Positions 1-5,101 of a DNA stretch of 5,101 nt are shown in pieces (the first letter of the stretch is position 1; each line of letters starts with the position of its first letter). Origin of the DNA: an uncultured Pirellulaceae bacterium (lineage in GTDB: Bacteria; Planctomycetota; Planctomycetia; Pirellulales; Pirellulaceae). The stretch spans positions 1-5,101 of the forward strand of contig CAKQNH010000428.1 in NCBI GenBank assembly GCA_934255105.1, in the 5' to 3' direction. The translations under genes and the position numbers were made by a program. Below the pieces are notes generated by a model. That model saw only the letters and a program-made list of their open reading frames with translations. It did no database searches and had not been told where the DNA came from.

Positions 1-38
1 AACCGCATCCGAGCCAGGGGGAGTAGGGCCGGCTTGGC
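1..38. other. Short region downstream of argJ, no supported feature
   Basis: These bases follow the argJ stop codon on the minus strand. I see no convincing hairpin with a T-tract. A minus-strand ATG at 8..6 is followed by only one complete codon before the window edge, so it cannot be judged as a gene start. Another arginine gene such as argB could follow here by analogy with other arg clusters, but the sequence does not show it. Confidence 0.3.
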
Positions 39-1247
39 TCATGTGGTGTACTCGGAATTGAAGCGAACGTAGTCGACCCCCAGATCGCTGGTCCAGTGCG
101 TGCACTGACCCGCCCCGCTGCCGACGGTCAGTTCAATCAAGGTGGTGTGGTTGTCGCGAATGGACGCGCTGGCGCTCTGAGCATCAAAAACCACCGGCTC
201 GCCCGCGGCAAAGAGGACGATGCCGTTAATCTTCAGCCCTAGCTGCGCCGTATTGATCGGAGGTCCCGCATATCCGGCCGCCGAAACGATGCGTCCCCAG
301 TTGGGGTCGCCACCGTGGACGGCCGTCTTGACCAAGTTGCTACTGGCGACCGCGTGCGAGATGACTCGCGCGTCGGCGTCGCTGCGCGCTCCGCTGACCC
401 TGACTTCGATCAGGTGGGCCGAGCCCTCGCCGTCAGCCGGAATCTGCTTGGCCAGCTCGATGCACATGGCTTCCAAATGCTCGGCGAACTGAGCTTCTTC
501 GGTCGTATCCAGTTCGCTACCACCGGAGCAGCCATTGGCTAATAGCAACATCGTATCGTTGGTACTGGTATGGCCTTCGACGCTGATATTGTTAAACGAT
601 TTGTTGGCTGCCGCTGTCAGCAGACGCTGGCCCTGCTCCGCCGAAAGCCGCGCATCGGTGACCACACAGCACAGCATCGTCGCCATATTGGGGCCGATCA
701 TACCAGCACCTTTGGCCATGCCCGCGATGTGAAACACCTTGCCCCCCAGCTCGGCTCGGCGAGTGGTGACTTTACGCGCTGCGTCCGTCGTCATGATCGC
801 ATCAGCGGCCGCCAGGAAAGCCTGCTCGCCCGCCGCCAGACTGCTGGCCGCCTGGGCAATACCCGCTTCAATCTTCTCCATGGGCAAGAAGTGGCCGATA
901 ACTCCAGTGCTCATCACCAGAGTTTGTTCCGCAGTGATGGGGCCAGGACCAGTTCCAATAGCCGTGGCCACCAATTTGCACATCCGCTTCGCGTCGGCGT
1001 CGCCGCGAGCTCCGGTGCAGGCATTGGCATTGCCACTGTTGACCACCACCGCGCGGGCCGAATTGAACGGAGTTCGCCCACGGCAAAGCACGACGGGCGC
1101 AGCGACCACTTGATTCTGCGTATAGACTCCAGCCGCCACAGCGGGGACATCCGACACGATGAGCGCGATATCCTTGGTGCCGGGCTTCTTTTTAATCGCC
1201 GCGCTGACGCCGGCAAAGCGGAACCCTTGAGGTAGATGGTACGTCAT
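39..1247 (-). CDS. argJ: Bifunctional ornithine acetyltransferase / N-acetylglutamate synthase ArgJ
   Basis: ArgJ moves the acetyl group from N-acetylornithine to glutamate, giving ornithine and N-acetylglutamate in the cyclic arginine pathway; many members can also use acetyl-CoA. It is cytosolic. The 402-residue length is normal for a full precursor. The self-cleavage site is clear: KGAGMIGPNMATML at about residues 179-192, with cleavage expected between Ala189 and Thr190, so Thr190 would be the N-terminal nucleophile of the beta chain. Other family motifs are VNSGNANACTG (69-79), STGVIG (113-118, oxyanion-hole region), a GHTSTND segment (225-231), LVKTAVHGGDPNWGRI (305-320) and the typical C-terminal end EYTT. 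The ATG at 1247 lies 6 bp after the argC stop, and a GGGAG about 11 nt upstream, inside the end of argC, can serve as ribosome binding site. It is co-transcribed with argC. Whether it is bifunctional or only an acetyltransferase cannot be read from sequence alone. Confidence 0.97.
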   Translation of the reverse strand: MTYHLPQGFRFAGVSAAIKKKPGTKDIALIVSDVPAVAAGVYTQNQVVAAPVVLCRGRTPFNSARAVVVNSGNANACTGARGDADAKRMCKLVATAIGTGPGPITAEQTLVMSTGVIGHFLPMEKIEAGIAQAASSLAAGEQAFLAAADAIMTTDAARKVTTRRAELGGKVFHIAGMAKGAGMIGPNMATMLCCVVTDARLSAEQGQRLLTAAANKSFNNISVEGHTSTNDTMLLLANGCSGGSELDTTEEAQFAEHLEAMCIELAKQIPADGEGSAHLIEVRVSGARSDADARVISHAVASSNLVKTAVHGGDPNWGRIVSAAGYAGPPINTAQLGLKINGIVLFAAGEPVVFDAQSASASIRDNHTTLIELTVGSGAGQCTHWTSDLGVDYVRFNSEYTT

Positions 1248-1253
1248 GCTGTT

Positions 1254-2270
1254 TTAAGCTCCCAACCCTTCCGCTTGATCGCGTTCGAACATCACGTTCA
1301 TACATTGCACGGCCGCGCCCGAGGCACCTTTGACCAAGTTATCAAGGACTGAGATCAACACGATCCAATCGCCATTTTCGCGGGCGGTGATGTCGCAGTA
1401 GTTGGTCATGCTCACATGCTTAGTCGTCGGCAGATGCGATACGATGCGCACAAATCCGTACGTACCATCGTAGAATTCGGACAGGCATTCGCGAACTTGA
1501 TTGGCCGTCACGTTCGACTTGGGGCGGACATAGATAGTGGACAAAATGCCACGATCCATGGGAACCAAGTGCGGCGTGAACACCAGATCGGGCTCGGTCC
1601 CGGCAAAACGACCCACGATGTCGACGATCTCAGGCTGATGGCGGTGCATGCCGATCGAATAGGCCGAGATTGATTCGTTGACTTCTGGAAAGAGATTGCT
1701 CAGCTTGGGTGTGCGGCCAGCGCCACTGACACCGCTCTTTGAATCGACGACGATCCCCGTGGACTCTATAATCCCCTCCTTAATCAAAGGAGCCAATGGC
1801 AGAATGGCGCTGGAGGGATAGCAGCCCGGATTGGCGATCAAGCTTGCCCCGCGGATTTCGTCGAAAAACAGTTCGGGGATACCGTAGGGAGTCTGCCCCA
1901 AGCGACCTGGATCGGCGTGTTTTCCTCCATACCACTTTTCGTAAATCGCTGCGGAGCTCAGCCGATAGTCGGCGCTCAAATCGATTACTTTGCAGCCCGC
2001 CGCGAGAATCCGCGACACGATTGGTGCCGAGGCAGCGTGAGGCAGGCAGCACAGAGCCACGTCGCAACGCTCAGCGATTTGCTCGGGCGTCAGGTCTTCG
2101 ACCACCAATTCGATGCGGCCCGTCAACTGCGGATGCATGTTGCAGATGGTCGAACCATCGGCTTGGCGACTGGTGGCGGCCACAATTTGCACATGGGGAT
2201 GGCGCAGCAACAAGCGAATAGCCTCAACTGCGGTATAACCAGAACAACCAACAATGCCGACTTTTATCAT
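1254..2270 (-). CDS. argC: N-acetyl-gamma-glutamyl-phosphate reductase ArgC
   Basis: ArgC carries out the NADPH-dependent reduction of N-acetyl-gamma-glutamyl phosphate to N-acetylglutamate semialdehyde, the third step of arginine synthesis, in the cytosol. At 338 residues it has the usual length of the long bacterial type. The N-terminal dinucleotide-binding motif is VGIVGCSGYTAVE (residues 4-16). The catalytic cysteine is Cys150 in IANPGCYPSSAILPL. Further family motifs are DLSADYRL (97-104), SGVSGAGRTPK (179-189), GMHRHQPEI (207-215) and DNLVKGASGAAVQCMN (310-325). The ATG at 2270 is supported by a start directly at the nucleotide-binding strand and by a run of six G residues (2280-2285 on this strand) 9 nt upstream, a G-rich Shine-Dalgarno-like site. 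It is the first gene of the argC-argJ unit. A perfect inverted repeat lies about 25 nt upstream of the start and may bear on its regulation. Confidence 0.97.
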   Translation of the reverse strand: MIKVGIVGCSGYTAVEAIRLLLRHPHVQIVAATSRQADGSTICNMHPQLTGRIELVVEDLTPEQIAERCDVALCCLPHAASAPIVSRILAAGCKVIDLSADYRLSSAAIYEKWYGGKHADPGRLGQTPYGIPELFFDEIRGASLIANPGCYPSSAILPLAPLIKEGIIESTGIVVDSKSGVSGAGRTPKLSNLFPEVNESISAYSIGMHRHQPEIVDIVGRFAGTEPDLVFTPHLVPMDRGILSTIYVRPKSNVTANQVRECLSEFYDGTYGFVRIVSHLPTTKHVSMTNYCDITARENGDWIVLISVLDNLVKGASGAAVQCMNVMFERDQAEGLGA

Positions 2271-2294
2271 GATTCGCGTCCCCCCGTGCTAAAT

Positions 2295-2313
2295 ATTGAC
2301 AGCCTCTGTCAAT
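2295..2313. promoter_or_regulatory. Perfect inverted repeat upstream of argC, possible operator
   Basis: ATTGACAG, a 3-nt spacer (CCT) and CTGTCAAT form a perfect 8-bp inverted repeat centred about 34 nt upstream of the argC ATG. On the minus strand, weak -35-like TTACAA and -10-like TATTTA elements lie 17 bp apart, and this spacer overlaps almost all of the repeat. A repressor bound there would block such a promoter. The promoter elements match consensus poorly, and the repeat does not resemble a classic ArgR box. Its size and symmetry suit a dimeric regulator, but a chance palindrome in this AT-richer spot is possible. Confidence 0.3.
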
Positions 2314-2350
2314 TGTAACGCTTGGACGGCAATTCTTTCAGGGGTGGTTG

Positions 2351-2509
2351 GCGAGCAGCACTGGCGCAAGCTTCCAGCTCGTCATTTTGGACTTCGGGTT
2401 AACTCGGCGCGTAGAGCAAGAAGAAGCTCAACTGACAGCCACAGGCGCCGTGCTTGGAGCACCGGCCTACATGGCCCCCGAACGACTCCACCGCCATCGG
2501 TCGCATTGA
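2351..2509 (+). pseudogene. Remnant of a Ser/Thr protein kinase (activation segment only)
   Basis: One plus-strand frame reads LVILDFGL (2378-2401), then an acidic stretch, then LTATGAVLGAPAYMAPERL (2432-2488), and stops at 2507-2509. This is the activation segment of a Hanks-type kinase: DFG at 2390-2398 and APE at 2474-2482, 31 residues from the D to the E, which is a normal spacing. The TATGAVLG.PAYMAPE wording is typical of bacterial Ser/Thr kinases. Nothing kinase-like is seen before about 2351: there is no HRD catalytic loop and no glycine-rich loop. After the APE motif the expected helix-F region is lost. A shifted frame gives RIDAS (2502-2516), which might be a decayed match to the usual VDARSD, but this is weak. 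The frame is open only from 2300, with no ATG before the DFG motif. The P+1 loop has GAP where GTP is usual. I read it as a relic, not a gene; it runs opposite to its neighbours. Confidence 0.7.
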
Positions 2510-2640
2510 TGCGTCTACACTCGCTGGCTCATGTGAAGAACAATGCAATGCAAGGAATTGTGCTCGAAAGCAAATGGTTCGTTACTGGATGAGAGCCCAA
2601 CTGTGACATGGAATTGAATGGCTAATTGGGCTTTGTGATT

Positions 2641-3957
2641 TCACCCTTTCTGAATAATTGACGACAAATCGGTAAGTAGTTCGAGCGTTCGCTGGTCCAA
2701 CCACCGATAGCTGAGAAGGCTTTGGATGCGATGATTGAGATCGTCGTCAGCCGACCTGGTGATTCTTTGACCAAGCTGGGTTCGCGCGACCGCAATAGCG
2801 GTGAGATATAGGACGGCATGGAACTCGATTGGAATCTTTTCATTAAGACTCGGAAAGGATGGCTTCGCGATTTGTTCGGCCCCGTAGTGCTTTGCTCGCT
2901 GGCGAATTAAATTCAGCAAGTCGAGATCCGGCTGGCTCAATTGAGGCAGATCGGAAAGCTTAATGCATTGCCATGCGGACTTGCATGGCATGCCTGACTC
3001 TGACAAGTACTCAGCGACCGAAACTCCGAGTAAGGCAAGCCACAGTGTAGTATTATCAGTGTCATCTCGGTCGGAAGTCTTTAGATTGGCCAGGCGAAAG
3101 CTGGCCGACGTAGGATAATGTGCGACCCCAGTTGGCTCAGCACCGATCGGCGGCGGTGATATTCGTGCCAGTTGGAGAATGTCAACCGAAACACCACCCG
3201 GTCGACTCAGTATTTGCAATAGTTGATCGATCTCTTGACGCTCGGCCGCATCGGAATTGAGGCTCTCCCCTGGCGGCAAATAGTCTGCGATGTGCATCCG
3301 CAGCGATCTTCGGAACTTGCGGGTGATAGTTTGCAGTGCGTTGCTGGCCTGTTTGGCAGATTCGAAGCCATGCTCGGCCGCTAAGTCAGAGAGCGACGGA
3401 GGTGGTTGCTTGTCCACTTTCGAACTAAGCGTGAGGCGCACAAAAAGCAGCCACATTTCGAGCTGTCCCAGTTGCTCGCATTCGGCTCGAACCACATTGA
3501 CGACTTTGTTCAGGATGTGCGAGGCCCAGACGACATCAAACTCGTCTGCGGACACATCGGCTTGCGGTTCCCAGCCGACGAGGTCGTCCAGCGGAAGTGG
3601 GCTGCCCCGCACTCCCCGTCGTCTGGTCTGATCAATGTAGAAGTTTTTGATCGAGCGGCCGAGATATTGCCGAAATCCAAGGGCATTGTTCGCCGTGCGA
3701 CGAGCCAAATATTTGGCGATTAAATGTTCGGAAGGGCCGGGCTTGAGCAATTTGACCGTCCAGAATTCCTGGACTATGTCCTCGGCATTGTCAAGCGTCA
3801 CGCCGAGCGCGTAACGTAGGTAATCGACAAGTGGCTGCGAATACTGAAGGCAGAATCGCTCTAGGTAAACGCGTCGTGCCATGTCGTCAGTCAAAGCGGC
3901 ACCACACAGAATTGACATCACGGTCGATTGAGCATCTTGAAATCCCACTGTGAACAC
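2641..3957 (-). CDS. ECF-type (sigma-70 family) RNA polymerase sigma factor-like protein with long C-terminal extension
   Basis: The N-terminal half looks like an atypical ECF sigma factor of the planctomycete kind. Region 2 spans roughly residues 33-117: QPLVDYLRYALG, then NAEDIVQEFWTVKLL (57-71, core-binding part), then FRQYLGRSIKNFYIDQTRRRG (95-115, the -10 recognition helix area). A linker with DVVWASHILNKVV (141-153) follows. Region 4-like sequence covers about 160-228, with LSDLAAEHGFESAKQ as helix-turn-helix and RKFRRSLRMHIADYL after it. Residues 230-438 are an extension I cannot assign; ECF factors are usually near 200 residues. The start is GTG at 3957, the most upstream possible because an in-frame TAG lies at 3969-3967. 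A GGGAGG at 3980-3985 is too far away (about 22 nt) to be an ideal ribosome site, so ATG at residue 14 (3918) is an alternative. The gene follows the WD40 gene by 74 bp on the same strand, which suggests co-transcription and a link to that probable kinase. Target promoters are unknown. Confidence 0.82.
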   Translation of the reverse strand: MFTVGFQDAQSTVMSILCGAALTDDMARRVYLERFCLQYSQPLVDYLRYALGVTLDNAEDIVQEFWTVKLLKPGPSEHLIAKYLARRTANNALGFRQYLGRSIKNFYIDQTRRRGVRGSPLPLDDLVGWEPQADVSADEFDVVWASHILNKVVNVVRAECEQLGQLEMWLLFVRLTLSSKVDKQPPPSLSDLAAEHGFESAKQASNALQTITRKFRRSLRMHIADYLPPGESLNSDAAERQEIDQLLQILSRPGGVSVDILQLARISPPPIGAEPTGVAHYPTSASFRLANLKTSDRDDTDNTTLWLALLGVSVAEYLSESGMPCKSAWQCIKLSDLPQLSQPDLDLLNLIRQRAKHYGAEQIAKPSFPSLNEKIPIEFHAVLYLTAIAVARTQLGQRITRSADDDLNHRIQSLLSYRWLDQRTLELLTDLSSIIQKG

Positions 3958-4031
3958 CTCGCTCTGCTATTGCCGTACACCTCCCATCTTCGGTGAAAGG
4001 CGATCATCTAAACCACGATTGCCATAGAATT

Positions 4032-5101
4032 CTAGAGAGAACCCCCGCCCGTTTGGAATGCCGTCAAAGCGTCGATCCCCCCCAGTTCGCTGCGGATTCG
4101 GTCGGTCTCGGCCACTGTCAACTCACGCGTGTTGCCATCGCTGTCAGCGACCAAACCAGTCCAAATCTGAACAGCCTTAGCCAACTGGGATGCATCAAAC
4201 TGTTCAGTCGGGAACATGGCTATTTTCCAGAGGTAAACGCCTTCTTCAAGAACAGCCGTCATAAGCTGATCGCCCTTAGCAGTGAAAGCGACGTTCATCA
4301 CATTGTTAGAATGCTGTAGTGGTTCTGAAATTTCGGTCCCAGTGTCGGCGTCCCAAAGTTGAACTCTGCCGTCCACCGTAGCGGTGGCGATGCTGTTCCC
4401 ATCTAGACTGTAGGTAGCCCTAATCACTGAAGAAGGATGCAGCATCGGATTCCCAATCTGTAATCCACTGGTCGCATCCCACTGTCGCGCAGTTCCATCC
4501 GCCGCCCCTGTTAGAAGTCTCGAATCGTCTGGTGAGAATATGGCACTCGTCACAGTGCTTGGGTGCACGCAGGGTGCCCCGACGAATCCTCGATTTTGCA
4601 CATCCCAGATCTGCGCATTTTCGGCTTGCCCGATAACAATGAAGCGGCCATTAGAACTAAACGCCACGGAACGCGCCGCAGGAACTTCGGGCTCATTGAA
4701 CTTGAGGGGCAGCGGTGAAAGCAACTCATCTCCCGTTAGACAGTTCCAAACGCGAACTGAACCGTCTCCGCTGGCAGTGGCGACGGACGCACCGTTTGGA
4801 CTGAACGCGACTCCATAGACATTAGCCTCTTGAGGCAGCTCAACTTTCATCGGCGTATTCGTGCTCGTATTCCACAACCGAGTCATTCCCTTAGTCCATT
4901 GCCCGCTGGCGAGGATTGAGGCGTTGGGGCTGTACGCGAGGCTGCGAATAGCAGCCCCATGATTGATAGAAGGTCCGATTTCCCTTTGCGTCTGCATGTC
5001 AAACTGAGAGACGACGCCTTCCCTGTCGCCAATTGCAATGCGTTTTTGATCTGGACTCAATACCGCATCTATTAGCTTTGAGTTCAGATGAAACATTCGC
5101 T
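4032..5101 (-). CDS. WD40-repeat protein, probably the C-terminal part of a Ser/Thr kinase-WD40 fusion (5' end outside window)
   Basis: Seven WD40-type repeats are visible, enough for one beta-propeller. Counting from the Met at 5096, they start near residues 8, 50, 93, 142, 182, 224 and 266. Typical pieces are VAFSPNGASVATASGDGSVRVW (97-117, split here as VAFSPNG and DGSVRVW), DGTARQWD (200-207) and DGRVQLWD (243-250). WD40 propellers usually serve as protein-interaction platforms. After the last blade comes a tail, AVQIWTGLVADSDGN followed by RIRSELGG (308-340). It resembles the end of planctomycete Ser/Thr kinases that carry WD40 domains, where a tract of the type W.LTG...D..G precedes an R-rich helix and LGG. 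No kinase domain is inside the window. The frame stays open past the Met at 5096 to the window edge (codon 5097-5099 is Arg) and no ribosome site is visible, so this Met is probably internal. The kinase identity is therefore inferred from the tail and the neighbouring sigma gene. Confidence 0.85.
   Translation of the reverse strand, partial: RMFHLNSKLIDAVLSPDQKRIAIGDREGVVSQFDMQTQREIGPSINHGAAIRSLAYSPNASILASGQWTKGMTRLWNTSTNTPMKVELPQEANVYGVAFSPNGASVATASGDGSVRVWNCLTGDELLSPLPLKFNEPEVPAARSVAFSSNGRFIVIGQAENAQIWDVQNRGFVGAPCVHPSTVTSAIFSPDDSRLLTGAADGTARQWDATSGLQIGNPMLHPSSVIRATYSLDGNSIATATVDGRVQLWDADTGTEISEPLQHSNNVMNVAFTAKGDQLMTAVLEEGVYLWKIAMFPTEQFDASQLAKAVQIWTGLVADSDGNTRELTVAETDRIRSELGGIDALTAFQTGGGSL

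Larger units (their letters stand above)
2271..2640. other. 370-bp gap between argC and the sigma-like gene
   Basis: No intact gene is seen here. From left to right it contains the argC leader with a G-run, an 8-bp perfect inverted repeat (2295-2313), a plus-strand kinase remnant (core 2381-2488), and then about 100 bases without recognisable coding content. A 7-bp inverted repeat, AGCCCAA (2594-2600) and TTGGGCT (2626-2632), sits just past the stop of the sigma-like gene. Its loop is 25 nt long and no T-run follows on the minus strand, so it is a poor candidate for an intrinsic terminator. The gap separates the arginine unit from the signalling genes and must hold the argC promoter unless the two are read through. 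Confidence 0.6.

Noticed and set aside
570..1235. A 221-codon open frame on the plus strand opposite argJ
   Set aside because: It lies wholly antisense to a gene with clear family motifs, its translation is rich in Arg, His and Ser without any recognisable domain, and it is explained by the codon bias of argJ.
1796..2318. Overlapping plus-strand open frames opposite argC
   Set aside because: They are antisense to an unambiguous ArgC, have Arg- and Ser-rich low-information translations, and show no plausible ribosome binding site or domain.
2296..2592. A 98-codon plus-strand ORF in the gap upstream of argC
   Set aside because: Its translation has no recognisable feature, and the kinase-like motifs in the same DNA are in a different frame. 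It is more likely a chance frame over a relic.
2594..2632. Inverted repeat AGCCCAA / TTGGGCT just past the sigma-like gene, as a terminator
   Set aside because: The 7-bp stem has a 25-nt loop, and the minus strand continues with CTCATCC, with no T-run, so it does not look like an intrinsic terminator.
3406..3723. Plus-strand ORFs opposite the sigma-like gene
   Set aside because: The opposite strand carries sigma region 2 and region 4 motifs in one uninterrupted frame; the plus-strand translations resemble nothing.
3993..4319. Plus-strand ORF spanning the sigma/WD40 gap
   Set aside because: Most of it is antisense to the WD40 gene, no domain is seen, and it would have to read through the conserved kinase-tail region of that gene.
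1..5101. CRISPR arrays, tRNA or rRNA genes, insertion sequences, phage genes
   Set aside because: I looked for regular direct repeats, cloverleaf-like segments, terminal inverted repeats and transposase motifs on both strands and found none.

Overview
The window most likely comes from a planctomycete (Planctomycetota, Pirellula/Rhodopirellula-like). The evidence is the pairing of an atypical ECF-type sigma factor gene with what looks like the WD40 half of a large Ser/Thr protein kinase, a combination expanded in that phylum. The assignment rests on protein pattern recognition, not on a database search. All three complete genes and the one partial gene are on the minus strand, so transcription runs from right to left.

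Layout, left to right. Positions 1-38 are a short stretch downstream of argJ with no supported feature. Positions 39-1247 encode ArgJ and 1254-2270 encode ArgC. These two arginine-biosynthesis genes are 6 bp apart and read argC then argJ, clearly as one transcription unit. Positions 2271-2640 are a 370-bp gap without an intact gene. It holds a perfect 8-bp inverted repeat just upstream of argC and, on the plus strand, a fragment of a Ser/Thr protein kinase running from the DFG motif to the APE motif. Positions 2641-3957 encode a 438-residue sigma-70/ECF-like protein with an unexplained C-terminal half. Positions 4032-5101 encode the C-terminal part of a WD40 seven-repeat protein whose reading frame is still open at the window edge. 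Its tail resembles that of planctomycete kinase-WD40 fusions.

The left half is ordinary metabolism: ArgC reduces N-acetylglutamyl phosphate, and ArgJ recycles the acetyl group from N-acetylornithine onto glutamate. The right half looks like a signalling module in which a probable kinase with a WD40 sensing or scaffolding domain is followed, 74 bp later, by a sigma factor that may be its output. The kinase fragment on the opposite strand between the two halves suggests past duplication and decay, or rearrangement, of a kinase gene here. The kinase-sigma pairing as such is a known planctomycete theme. The least explained items are the sigma factor's C-terminal extension and the isolated kinase remnant.
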